A DNA stretch of 64,000 nt from Candidatus Abyssobacteria bacterium SURF_5 (GTDB lineage: Bacteria > Abyssobacteria > SURF-5). The stretch is from positions 1 to 64,000 of the forward strand of contig QZKU01000128.1 in assembly GCA_003598085.1 (NCBI GenBank), in the 5' to 3' direction. The notes below the pieces were generated by a model that was given only the letters and a program-made list of their open reading frames with translations, was not told the DNA's origin and did not search any database. This document shows positions 1 to 7,978 of this stretch, piece after piece. The first letter of the stretch is position 1. Each line of letters begins with the position of its first letter. A program made the position numbers and the translations under genes.

Positions 1-564
1 CATGTTGCTTTCGTCCTCCAACTCCCACGCCTCGCGGGATTCGATTCAGGAAGGAAAGGAGCAATGTGACGATTATGCTCTTCCGGTAGACCGCGGACCG
101 GGCATTCAGGACTGCTTTGCTAATCTGAGTGAATCAGCGAAATCTGCGGATCGAGTCCAGGACGGCGTCTGCGGATAGAAAATATCTTTTCAATCCCTGG
201 TAATTCGCGCAAATCCGTGGTCAAGCATCTGAGTAAATCAGCGAAATCTGCGGATCGAGTCCGGGACGGCGTCTGCGGATAGAAGAATCCTTTCCCTGTA
301 GACTGTGGACGGGGACTGAGGACTGCTTTACTAATTCGCCTAATTCGTGCGAATTCGTGGTGGTCTGTTTTTCGAATCCGTGATAATCCGTGAAAATCCG
401 TGGTGAGAAAAAGTTGGTTCATTCGTTTGATTCGGCTGTAATCCGGGACATTCGTGATAGAAAAAGATTTGCTTTGGTTGCGGCTCTCTTGATCCGTGTG
501 AATCTGGGTGCATCTGTGGTTCCAAAAATTCTGCTTTGTCTTCGTGGTTCGCTATTCGCTTCAT
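1..564. other. Non-coding region made of degenerate short repeats
   Basis: No supported gene lies here. The DNA is built from variants of phrases such as AATCAGCGAAATCTGCGGAT, AATCCGTGAAAATCCGTGGT and TTCGTGCGAATTCGTGG. ORFs across it are short, overlap on both strands, lack ribosome binding sites and resemble no protein. A related phrase recurs at about 13060-13092. This looks like decayed dispersed repeat sequence at the 3' side of the first beta-helix gene. Confidence 0.7.
125..284. repeat. 56-bp direct repeat, two copies
   Basis: Copy one is 125-180 and copy two is 229-284, separated by 48 bp. By eye they differ at two positions only. Both contain AATCAGCGAAATCTGCGGAT and GACGGCGTCTGCGGATAGAA. 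The repeat is non-coding and belongs to the larger repeat-rich block at the window start. Confidence 0.8.
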
Positions 565-2178
565 TCAATTCTTCTGAAACGACCAAATCTCATTGCTGGT
601 AACGATCGGCCGCTCCGCCGAGTCCAGGTCGATCCCACGAACCCGCCAATACAAGGGAACTCCCGCGGGAACCTTGCTCCACAGGAACGACGGCATCGCC
701 CATTGAGTCTCGGTCAGAATCTGAGATAAATTCTCATACGTCGAATAGTAGCTTGTGAAAGCGGCGCTCGTGCTCACTTCAATGGCGAACGCGTCTCTCG
801 TCCCGCCGTCGGGCGTCCAGACAAACAGCGGGGGCGCCGAAAGAGCGGCGCCGTCGGCCGGTGAAATCAACGAGATTTCCTGCAGGCCGGTCACTTCCAC
901 TATCGGATAATGGTAACCCATATCCACGATGCCCGCGTCTCCCACTCCGGTCGCATCCAATTGATCGCTGCGAGTGGTTAGCATCTGCAGGCCCAAAAGC
1001 AAAGCCTCGTCGTTTCCCGCGTCCACGCACGGGCTGTCCGATGCCTGGCCGGCATCTGTCTGGCTAAGATAAGACGAGCCGAGCGGGCCCTGGCTGAACA
1101 TCGGATCCGCACTGATATTGCTTTCAAGCCAGTACAGACTCGCCTCCGGTTCAACATAAGCCGCCGCTTTGCCTCCCTCTACGTCGCTGCTCTCAAACGC
1201 GGTCGAATCGTAGGACTGCAGCGCAATTTCGTTCCCGAGCAGCGCGGAATTCCCCCAGAAAATGCTGTTCGTTACGTTATTATGGGATTGATAGCTGTGA
1301 AATCCGCCGCCGCCCCAGCCGGCTGTATTATTCCGTACGGTGCAATTGGATATGTTGACGAAGGATGAAGAACAAAAAAAGCCGCCGCCCCACCATAAGG
1401 CGGCATTATTCTCTATGAGGCAATTCCAAAATGTGGGAGTGCAGTCCACATCAGTGACAATTCCGCCGCCGTTATCCGCTAAATTATTCCGGAGAATCGT
1501 CTCCGCTATTATTGGAGCGCCTCGAATAAGGAAGACGCCTCCGCCCTCCTCTGCCGAATTTGTTTCAATCGTGCATCCACTGATCAACGGAGAAGAATTC
1601 GTCGAGTATATGCCGCCTCCATACATGGCTTCATTTGCTGTCAACGTGCAGGCTGAAATGATGGGAGACGAATCCCTGCAACTGATCGCTCCACCGAAAT
1701 TCGCTGCGCAGGCGGTAATGGTGCAGTTCGTAATCGTGGGGGAGGCTCCGCGCTCACAGAAAATGCCTCCACCCTCTGAAGTCTCGCCGTCCATACCGTT
1801 CCTGATCGTGAATCCGCTAACTGCCGAATCTGCGCCTTCACCGGAATGAAAATAGAATCCCCTTCCGTCTCCCTGACAATCGATGATGCAATTGGCCGCG
1901 CCATTCTCAGAAACAAGCTTGATTGGTTTCCCCTGAAAATCGAGGTTCTTGTTCTCCGCTCCCGTATAGATGCCGTCTCGCACGATCACATAAATATCGG
2001 TGACCGCGTTGAGAGCCGCCTGTATCGTGGGAAAATCGTCCGGAACATACACCGCGGATGCGGGGGCTGATGCGATCGCAACCGCGCCCGGCTCAGCCGC
2101 CAAACCTCTTCTTGGGCCGAAAACAAAGATGAAAACAAGAACGATTAGGAAGACCTTGCGCCTGCTATCCCATCTCAT
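565..2178 (-). CDS. Secreted right-handed beta-helix (pectate-lyase-like fold) protein with shared C-terminal module
   Basis: The 537-residue product has an N-terminal signal peptide (hydrophobic residues about 10-28). A beta-helix follows from about residue 45, opening with the VPDDFPTIQAALNAV motif and the phrase VIVRDGIYTG. Many repeated coils of the type GGGI, ITNCTI and NNSA follow to about residue 400. The last ~105 residues are an Ig/Fn3-like module (SP..G, F.W, YSTY, YWRVRG, S.E.W.F.K) also found at the ends of the proteins at 9538-13017 and 46514-48340. The fold suggests surface or extracellular polysaccharide binding or cleavage, but no catalytic residues can be named. It is monocistronic, with a repeat-rich region upstream. 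Confidence 0.85.
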   Translation of the reverse strand: MRWDSRRKVFLIVLVFIFVFGPRRGLAAEPGAVAIASAPASAVYVPDDFPTIQAALNAVTDIYVIVRDGIYTGAENKNLDFQGKPIKLVSENGAANCIIDCQGDGRGFYFHSGEGADSAVSGFTIRNGMDGETSEGGGIFCERGASPTITNCTITACAANFGGAISCRDSSPIISACTLTANEAMYGGGIYSTNSSPLISGCTIETNSAEEGGGVFLIRGAPIIAETILRNNLADNGGGIVTDVDCTPTFWNCLIENNAALWWGGGFFCSSSFVNISNCTVRNNTAGWGGGGFHSYQSHNNVTNSIFWGNSALLGNEIALQSYDSTAFESSDVEGGKAAAYVEPEASLYWLESNISADPMFSQGPLGSSYLSQTDAGQASDSPCVDAGNDEALLLGLQMLTTRSDQLDATGVGDAGIVDMGYHYPIVEVTGLQEISLISPADGAALSAPPLFVWTPDGGTRDAFAIEVSTSAAFTSYYSTYENLSQILTETQWAMPSFLWSKVPAGVPLYWRVRGIDLDSAERPIVTSNEIWSFQKN

Positions 2179-2391
2179 CTGTCGCCTCTCCCTGATAGAA
2201 AACCAATTTCATTCTTCCAAAATTAGGCCTTCGGTTATAAAAGTTTATCGGCTAGGGGAAAAGAAAGTCAAGCAGCCAGGAAAGTCATTTAAAAAACTCT
2301 GCGGATGAACACCAGTCCGGGTTCGGCGATTAACCTGAAACGATCGCCGCAGGACTGCAGTTTCGCGGGCACAAGCCCGGAAACAGCCACC

Positions 2392-2419
2392 GTAGGGGCG
2401 ACCCGGTGAGTCGCCCGCC
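2392..2419. repeat. Dispersed palindromic repeat (GTAGGGGCGACCC type)
   Basis: A GTAGGGGCGACCCGG...GTCGCCCGCC palindrome lies in the intergenic DNA between the two secreted-protein genes. Related copies are at 7638-7665 and 45309-45336. Each can fold into a GC-rich hairpin. It is non-coding. Confidence 0.7.
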
Positions 2420-2459
2420 TTCAAACCTGCATCTATGAATACAACCCCGAGTACGGACC

Positions 2460-3179
2460 TCAATCGCCCAGGTCCTTCTCCACATGCCCGTCCAGATACA
2501 GGACGTGTCCGGCAAACGACGCGTGGTTGCCTTCAACCTCGATAACCGTCACTTCCTCGCCTGCGTTCGGGCTGTCAATACTGTATCCCGGAGTATAGAC
2601 ATAATCCGTATCGAAATCCACGAATTCTCCCCCGCGCGCCGGACACACGAATGTCATCAAATCGGACACGTAATATGGATGCAACTCTGAAAGATCATTC
2701 GGAAGCTCGCCGTCATGATCGTTGGCAAAAATCGCGAGCGCCAGCCCGATAAACTTCAGATTCCGGCCGCAGGCCGCATCAACATTCGTCCGCTCGATTT
2801 CTTCGACGATCTGAGATGCCGCGAGCTCGCCGATTCGCACGACAGAAAATTCATGCATCTCTCCGGTATCGGCATTCGTCACGCTGATCAATGCCGTATC
2901 CTCATTCACCTGTCTGAGCACCGCCCAATAGGGCGCGTTATCCTGAAAGTAAATCTCGTCCCCCACAATGATCCCGATATACGCAGTCTGCAAATCCGGC
3001 AGCACGTATACCTTGATCGCGCCGATACCCTGCTCGACTTTTGCAGCATATGTGACGCCGTCGGTGAAATCGAATTTGTAGTAGCCCTCGAGATTTTCCG
3101 ATAGCGGAATTGCATTAGCGCTTGCCGATGCTATCAAAACCGTCCACACACAACTCAGAAAAATTATTCGTTTCTTCAT
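2460..3179 (-). CDS. Secreted protein with a prepilin-associated H-X9-DG-like C-terminus
   Basis: 239 residues. The start is supported by AAACGAAGGAGGGAATTAAG-like DNA just upstream of the ATG. The N-terminus is a Sec signal peptide ending near SASANA. Residues about 135-239 contain a block with NLKFIGLALAIFANDHDGELP, a Cys-containing FVCPARGG motif and a final H-x-x-FAGHVLYLDGHVEK motif. This resembles the C-terminal half of DUF1559-type pseudopilins (H-X9-DG). The usual N-terminal prepilin cleavage and methylation motif is absent, so this is probably not a pilin but a secreted relative. Function unknown. Confidence 0.7.
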   Translation of the reverse strand: MKKRIIFLSCVWTVLIASASANAIPLSENLEGYYKFDFTDGVTYAAKVEQGIGAIKVYVLPDLQTAYIGIIVGDEIYFQDNAPYWAVLRQVNEDTALISVTNADTGEMHEFSVVRIGELAASQIVEEIERTNVDAACGRNLKFIGLALAIFANDHDGELPNDLSELHPYYVSDLMTFVCPARGGEFVDFDTDYVYTPGYSIDSPNAGEEVTVIEVEGNHASFAGHVLYLDGHVEKDLGD

Positions 3180-3374
3180 CTTAATTCCCTCCGTTTCCTT
3201 GCGGCCGCGAGCGTGGCTCCTCGCGTGACGTCAAATGCGAGAAGGTTGGAATGAACAATCGTAAAGAGCGAGCAGGCAAACCTGCTGAACTGGATTGAGC
3301 GCGTTCGGAACGAATCCCCGATCCTCCTCGAGCAGGGCCGGCCCGAGAAACCCCCTCTAAAAAAGGGGGATTAA
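3180..3374. other. Intergenic DNA with part of an AATCCCCC dispersed repeat
   Basis: No gene is seen. The right end, about 3350-3374, reads CCCCCTCTAAAAAAGGGGGATTAA. This is one half of a dispersed repeat whose other half lies at 3505-3520, the two being separated by the 130-bp element described next. A relative of the same repeat sits inside the coding region at 61488-61526. Confidence 0.6.
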
Positions 3375-3504
3375 GAGGCTGTCCCATGATTGAGATTTGT
3401 CTTCTTCTGCCAGACCCTGGATTCCTGCCTTCGCAGGAATGACGGGTCACTCCGACTTGTCGATACCGCTCTGTCATCGGCACCAACCCCAATAGGACAG
3501 TCTC
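3375..3504. mobile_element. 130-bp MITE-like element with 10-bp inverted ends and TTAA target duplication
   Basis: The ends are GAGGCTGTCC (3375-3384) and GGACAGTCTC (3495-3504), imperfect inverted repeats with one mismatch. They are flanked by TTAA on both sides (3371-3374 and 3505-3508). Removing the element and one TTAA restores an uninterrupted GGGGGATTAAGGGGGATTTT, the normal form of the surrounding dispersed repeat. The interior holds a perfect hairpin, ATTCCTGC-CTTC-GCAGGAAT, at 3421-3440 and no gene. It is therefore probably a non-autonomous element mobilised in trans. The source transposase is not in the window. Confidence 0.65.
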
Positions 3505-5448
3505 TTAAGGGGGATTTTGAGGTACATAGGCGGACGGCAGTAGTTCTTCATTATTCTTCTCCCACCATTTGGTCCACCTCTTCGCATCCCAGCCATAATG
3601 CTTGCCCGTCAATTCCGTGAGGATCTGGCCATAATGGTTTCGTTGAGAATAATGATATGTTTGAGAACGATCCTCCAGATACGAGATAAGCAGAGGAACA
3701 GTGGAATAATCTCCCATCCTTGCAAACCGAACGACATAGTCCCTGAGGAAAGGATTCGAATGCTGGCGAGAAAGTCTTGCAAGTTCCTCCCTCAAGTACT
3801 GTCTTGCTGGCAGGTCCCCCGATTCCGCGAGCGCAAAGCCCGTCTCCAGCTTCAGGACCGGAGCGAGATCGGGTTGTGAAAATAATTCTTGAAGATGCCT
3901 CCTCGCCTCGGCGCTTCTTATTCGCCCGAGTGCCTCAATTGCCTTCCGATGCCGTGCAGGGTTTTCATGTATTACCTGCAAAAGAGGCTGAGCCGCCTCT
4001 TCGCACCGTAGTTTCCCCAGCGATTCGGCCGCCCTTTCGCTGACGCGCGCATTCTCATCGAAAAGAACCTGTATCAACGGACTGCATGGGGGAGTTCCAG
4101 TCATATTCCCCATGCTCTTCGCTATACCTTCGCGAACATAGGCGAGCGGATGTTCCTGCATCAAACGAACAATGCGTGGTTGAGCTTCGCCATGATTGAG
4201 CGAACAGAGCCGGGAAGCGGCCATGCTGCATACGCGCGGATTCTCATCATCTAACAGGGGAATGAGATATTCCGCCGCATCCTGCTGCACGAGGTCCGTT
4301 ATTGCCATCACAGCTCTCACCCTGATGCTGCTGTTGGGATGACTCAAAAGCGCGATCAGTTTATCCCTGGCTTCCGGAGCTTTCTCTGCCAGCAGATATT
4401 CAAGAGCGCTATGCACGACAGAATCATTCGGATCATCCAGCAGGCTCACGACCGCAGGGGTCGCTCCCTCGACCACTCGCGATAAAGCCGCCCGCCGAAC
4501 GCCAAGCATTTTTGCCGCCTCGCTGCGCACAACCGCATCGGGATGATGGAGCGCCTCCACAAGTTCCCTGTCCACCTTCTTGTCTGTGGTCGTCTCGAAA
4601 TACCACCTTAGTATTTCTTTTCTGCCGTCACCTTTCGCGGCCAGAAGAGGAAGAATATTCTCTGCCGGTCCACGGATCAAACTAATTGATGCCGTATCTG
4701 CAGACGAGGCCAGCATCGGAATCAACCAGATTTTCGATGAGAGCGACCTGACGAAAATAAGGAAAAGGAGGACTGACGCGATCCCCAAACGCTTCCATTC
4801 GTAGGAAAGTACCATTCCTCTGACGAGAGCAAAGCCGCCTGCGCCTGCCAGCAGAACAGAGAGCAAGCCATAAAACCATACGCACTCCACCCACACGTCC
4901 TCGAGCGATTGACGCCATAACCAGACATAGCGAAAGAAGGGCGAAGCATTGATAAGAAAGATACTTCCGCAAAGGAAAACGAGGCTCGATGCGAAAGCTT
5001 TCGGCGGAGTCTCAGAAATGCAGGAAAAACAAACAGACGCTGATAGCGTGAACAAAAGGAAAGAGAACAGGATAACAACGCTCCGGAAAACGTCGTACAG
5101 GTTCAGGTTGTGAGTTGGCCTGATCAGCTTGAAAATCGCCAGCAGCAATACAAGGATGAGCATAAGGCAGCCAACCCTTAGCAGGTACTTGATGAGGTAG
5201 ACATGCAGCCGCCCCACAGGACGCGCCATAAGAAACTCGAATGTGCCGGCTTCCCGCTCGCCCGCAATCGCTCCCGCTCCCACGAAAAGGAAAATGAAGG
5301 AAAGACACAGGAGCGCCACTGCCCAGAATTGAACCTCAAAGTACTCAGGACGCCAGTTCTCCCACCTGATATGAGAGACGGCGGTAATTGCCGCCACCGA
5401 GAGCAGTGGTATCGCAAACAGTTCGCGCCATTCCTTCCACAAGAGCAT
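3505..5448 (-). CDS. ABC-2 type permease fused to HEAT repeats
   Basis: About 647 residues from the ATG at 5448, which follows the stop of the upstream permease by one base (TGA-A-ATG). An in-frame upstream start at 5478 would overlap that gene. Residues 1-250 begin LLWKEWREL and carry about six membrane segments typical of ABC-2 permeases. From about residue 290 to the end there are repeated helical pairs of HEAT/PBS-lyase type (DDPNDSVVHSALEYL, LSHPNSSIRVRAVMAI, DENPRVCSMAAS), ending in LTGKHYGWDAKRWTKWW. It is the last gene of the gntR-ATPase-permease operon and probably partners the ATPase. The HEAT part is likely a protein-binding platform. The stop codon TAA lies in the TTAA duplication of the adjacent mobile element. 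Confidence 0.8.
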   Translation of the reverse strand: MLLWKEWRELFAIPLLSVAAITAVSHIRWENWRPEYFEVQFWAVALLCLSFIFLFVGAGAIAGEREAGTFEFLMARPVGRLHVYLIKYLLRVGCLMLILVLLLAIFKLIRPTHNLNLYDVFRSVVILFSFLLFTLSASVCFSCISETPPKAFASSLVFLCGSIFLINASPFFRYVWLWRQSLEDVWVECVWFYGLLSVLLAGAGGFALVRGMVLSYEWKRLGIASVLLFLIFVRSLSSKIWLIPMLASSADTASISLIRGPAENILPLLAAKGDGRKEILRWYFETTTDKKVDRELVEALHHPDAVVRSEAAKMLGVRRAALSRVVEGATPAVVSLLDDPNDSVVHSALEYLLAEKAPEARDKLIALLSHPNSSIRVRAVMAITDLVQQDAAEYLIPLLDDENPRVCSMAASRLCSLNHGEAQPRIVRLMQEHPLAYVREGIAKSMGNMTGTPPCSPLIQVLFDENARVSERAAESLGKLRCEEAAQPLLQVIHENPARHRKAIEALGRIRSAEARRHLQELFSQPDLAPVLKLETGFALAESGDLPARQYLREELARLSRQHSNPFLRDYVVRFARMGDYSTVPLLISYLEDRSQTYHYSQRNHYGQILTELTGKHYGWDAKRWTKWWEKNNEELLPSAYVPQNPP

Positions 5449-5449
5449 T

Positions 5450-6166
5450 TCAGTATTCGCTCCGGCTGAACAGAACAATACCTGATATCGCCATGATTGG
5501 AATCAATATGAGAAGCAGAAGGATATCTCCTTTGACTTGCTCCAGCGAATCGACTTTCTGCAGAATTGCCATTCCGCGAAATGAAAAGTGTGCCGCGGCT
5601 AATATTACGCCCGATATTGCCGGCAGCACTTTCCTGGGAATAATGGTGGAAAGCAAAAGCGTGCCGGAAAAAATGAATACAACAACCAGCAGAGATAACA
5701 GCAGGTATTGCGGCGCGAGATACGGCGGCACCCACATCCATTGAAGGCGGTCATCCCAGACGCCGGCAAAAGCAGGGTGGGCCACGATCGACGGAGACGC
5801 CATATTCAGGATGCGAGCAAGAAAAAGAACGGGGCCTGTGTCCTTGACCAACTCCACCACTGTTGGAACGCAGTATATCAAGGTTACTTCTGCTCCGCGA
5901 ACAAGAAACTTTGCTGCGAGGAGCTTTTCCTTGAGGAGTGGCTGAGAGACGAGGAACGACAAAGTGCCGCCCTCGATCTCCGAAGATAATGCGCCCGAGC
6001 CGGAAACGATTGCAAATCCGATTCCGAAAAACAGGAGGAACATACTCAGCCAGTAGTCTTCAATGAGACCGCTTGTGTTGGGAAGACTGTAATATAACCC
6101 GGTGACAAAGAATAACGTCACCAGGAATCCAAAACGTGTTTCGCGCCACTCTTTCCAGAAAACCAT
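5450..6166 (-). CDS. ABC-2 type transporter permease
   Basis: 238 residues starting MVFWKEWRETRFGF, which is the same N-terminal KEWRE motif as the next gene. Six hydrophobic segments span residues 15-235. The start is 11 bp after the ATPase stop with a GAGGGCGG ribosome site. It probably pairs with the HEAT-fused permease as a two-permease exporter driven by the ATPase at 6178-7062. The arrangement resembles ytr-type efflux operons under a GntR repressor. Substrate unknown. Confidence 0.85.
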   Translation of the reverse strand: MVFWKEWRETRFGFLVTLFFVTGLYYSLPNTSGLIEDYWLSMFLLFFGIGFAIVSGSGALSSEIEGGTLSFLVSQPLLKEKLLAAKFLVRGAEVTLIYCVPTVVELVKDTGPVLFLARILNMASPSIVAHPAFAGVWDDRLQWMWVPPYLAPQYLLLSLLVVVFIFSGTLLLSTIIPRKVLPAISGVILAAAHFSFRGMAILQKVDSLEQVKGDILLLLILIPIMAISGIVLFSRSEY

Positions 6167-6177
6167 ATCCGCCCTCG

Positions 6178-7062
6178 TCAGCTCAAGACGAATTCGCTGA
6201 AGATATCATCCAGGCTCAGGTCGATTACCTCGTGATGCACTGGATCATATTGCAGCCGCAGCACGTCAACCTTTGTCTCGCTGAAATCCTTTACCGTTAT
6301 GACGCAGTCACGTCCATTCGTTTGCACCCGCAGGAGACCCTCGACCGAAATCTGCTTCGGCGGTGAATCGGCAAATGTCAGCCGAATACCCTTTGTGGTC
6401 GATTTGAGGAAATCGATCTCGCCCGCTACCTTAAGCTTGCCTCGATCGATAATGGCGACGCTGTCCGCCACTCGCTCGATCTCGGCCAAGAGATGAGTCG
6501 AAAAGAAAATCGTTCTGCCTCCTTCCCGCAAGGAGGAAATGATGTCGTTCAGGAATTCCTTCCGGCTGATCGGGTCAAGACCCATCGTTGGATCGTCCAG
6601 TATCAGCAAACGCGGATTGTGCGCGAGCGCCAGGACCAGCGCAAGCCGCATCCGCTGGCCCTGTGAAAGCGATTTGACTTTTGCCTCGGGGTCCAGTTCG
6701 AACCGCTCAATCGATTCCTGCACAAGCTCTTTATCCCACGTTGAATAGAATCCGGCGGTAAACTTGAGGATCTCTTTCACTTTCATCCAGCCATACATAC
6801 GTTGATTTTCCGCAACGTAGCCGACCTGAAGCTTGATCGCCTTTGCCTGCTTTCGTGGGTCCAGCCCGAGAACCGAAATGTTCCCGCAGGTCGGTGACAG
6901 CAGCCCCAGGAGCATCTTGATTGTCGTCGTCTTGCCCGCGCCGTTCCTTCCGAGAAACCCGTACACCCTGCCGTACGGAATCGCCAATTCCAGGCCGTCC
7001 ACGGCTACATTCCGGCCAAACCGCTTCGTCAAACCTCTTGCCTCAATCGCACATTCAGACAA
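6178..7062 (-). CDS. ABC transporter ATP-binding protein (ABC-2/Ytr type)
   Basis: 294 residues, start codon TTG preceded by GGGAGGA. Walker A is GRNGAGKT at residues 38-45, the signature is LSQGQRM and Walker B is LLILDDP. The position after the Walker B Asp is Asp rather than the usual catalytic Glu, which is a conservative but notable change. A His switch (STHLL) is present. The C-terminal ~80 residues form the extra domain common in drug and lantibiotic exporters. It overlaps the end of the regulator gene by 8 bp, indicating translational coupling. Confidence 0.92.
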   Translation of the reverse strand: MSECAIEARGLTKRFGRNVAVDGLELAIPYGRVYGFLGRNGAGKTTTIKMLLGLLSPTCGNISVLGLDPRKQAKAIKLQVGYVAENQRMYGWMKVKEILKFTAGFYSTWDKELVQESIERFELDPEAKVKSLSQGQRMRLALVLALAHNPRLLILDDPTMGLDPISRKEFLNDIISSLREGGRTIFFSTHLLAEIERVADSVAIIDRGKLKVAGEIDFLKSTTKGIRLTFADSPPKQISVEGLLRVQTNGRDCVITVKDFSETKVDVLRLQYDPVHHEVIDLSLDDIFSEFVLS

Positions 7063-7465
7063 TGCGGATGTCCTCCCTCTTCCTCGCCTGCTCGAACACC
7101 TCGATCCGCTCCGTAACCAGCCGGAGCAACTCCTCCTCGCTTACCTGCAAATGCCGGGCTTCGTCAAGGAGCCTGTCAATCAGCTTGATCAGAATCTGAT
7201 CCTTCTCTTTGCGGGAAATCTTGACCGCCTGCTGGGAAACGAATGTGCCCGTCCCGCGGCGGGTTTCCAGTATCCCCTGAAGCTCTAATTCCCGGTAAGC
7301 CTTGGCGACGGTGTTCGGATTCACCGTTATCTGTTCGGCTACCTCTCGAACGGACGGAAGCTGCTCGCCCGGCCTCAATGCGCCAACCGCAATCGAATGC
7401 CTCACTTCATTTGCAATCTGCAGATATATCGGCAATCCATCCGCAGGATCTATGTGGATTATCAT
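7055..7465 (-). CDS. GntR-family transcriptional regulator, YtrA-like
   Basis: 136 residues. It has an N-terminal winged helix (LPIYLQIANEVRHSI, PSVREVAEQITVNPNTV, GTGTFVS) followed by only ~60 residues of helix, the short form typical of the YtrA subfamily that controls adjacent ABC transporter genes. It is the first gene of the four-gene operon. An inverted repeat overlapping the -10 box upstream fits autoregulation. Confidence 0.9.
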   Translation of the reverse strand: MIIHIDPADGLPIYLQIANEVRHSIAVGALRPGEQLPSVREVAEQITVNPNTVAKAYRELELQGILETRRGTGTFVSQQAVKISRKEKDQILIKLIDRLLDEARHLQVSEEELLRLVTERIEVFEQARKREDIRIV

Positions 7466-7507
7466 TGGCTATCCTTTCAGCGTGATTGAGGGCCCGTCTA
7501 AATGGAT

Positions 7508-7532
7508 TACTGTCTGCTGTTGTAATACAGTA
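7508..7532 (-). promoter_or_regulatory. Probable GntR operator
   Basis: Inverted repeat TACTGT (7508-7513) and ACAGTA (7527-7532) with a 13-bp centre. It covers the -10 box and start point of the promoter at 7529-7557. The position is ideal for repression by the adjacent YtrA-like regulator. Its role is inferred from position and symmetry. Confidence 0.5.
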
Positions 7533-7557
7533 TATCATCAATTCCTCATTCTGTCAA
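7529..7557 (-). promoter_or_regulatory. Sigma70-type promoter of the gntR-ABC operon
   Basis: On the minus strand the -35 box TTGACA (7552-7557) and the -10 box TATACT (7529-7534) are separated by exactly 17 bp. They lie about 60 bp upstream of the regulator start codon. Confidence 0.75.
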
Positions 7558-7637
7558 TACCCAAAAAGCAATCAGAGAGGTTTCAAGGCAATCTTGTGAT
7601 GGGAAATCATTGCGAGGGGAGAGCAGGAAGGGCTTGC

Positions 7638-7700
7638 GTAGGGGCGACTCGATTAATCGCCCGCCCCGGTAGGGCCGAATTCATTCGGCCACTCTTGAAT
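7638..7700. repeat. Two adjacent dispersed palindromes
   Basis: 7638-7665 is a GTAGGGGCGACTC...AATCGCCCGCC palindrome of the same family as 2392-2419. 7668-7700 reads GGTAGGGCCGAATTCATTCG and on to TTGAAT. It recurs inverted at 55369-55401 with one difference in 33 bp. Both are non-coding. Confidence 0.75.
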
Positions 7701-7736
7701 ATGTCTCAATTCATGGACTGGCGGCCGGTTCTAAGC

Positions 7737-7976
7737 TCACGCCGTAATCCGAATGGCGCCCTTCGGGCACGTCTTCACGCAGTCATTGCACAGATCGCAC
7801 GTCACCATGAATGCGCTCACCAGCTTCCAGGATTTCGGCGCCTCGCCCGCGGGCGGCGTCTCCGCCTGCATGTACCCGATGCACTTGCGCGGGCACGCCT
7901 TCACGCACAGAAGGCATTCCTCCGGATGCTCGCATTTTCCGGTATTGAAGACAATCGTCGGGCGCATTGCAGCCAT
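7737..7976 (-). CDS. Small 4Fe-4S ferredoxin-type protein
   Basis: 79 residues. The start ATG lies 2 bp after the stop of the upstream gene, with a GAGGAA ribosome site inside that gene's end. Cys clusters are CEHPEECLLCVKACPRKC in the first half and CDLCNDCVKTCP near the C-terminus, which could bind two [4Fe-4S] centres. The first cluster has an atypical spacing. It probably carries electrons for the larger Fe-S protein encoded just upstream. Confidence 0.8.
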   Translation of the reverse strand: MAAMRPTIVFNTGKCEHPEECLLCVKACPRKCIGYMQAETPPAGEAPKSWKLVSAFMVTCDLCNDCVKTCPKGAIRITA

Positions 7977-7978
7977 AA

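Noticed and set aside
120-422. 100-codon ORF on the minus strand at the window start
   Set aside because: It is a translation of intergenic repeats, has no ribosome site and overlaps other frames equally open.
1340-1849. 169-codon plus-strand ORF inside the first beta-helix gene
   Set aside because: It is the antisense shadow of a repetitive coding sequence, a common artefact opposite beta-helix genes.
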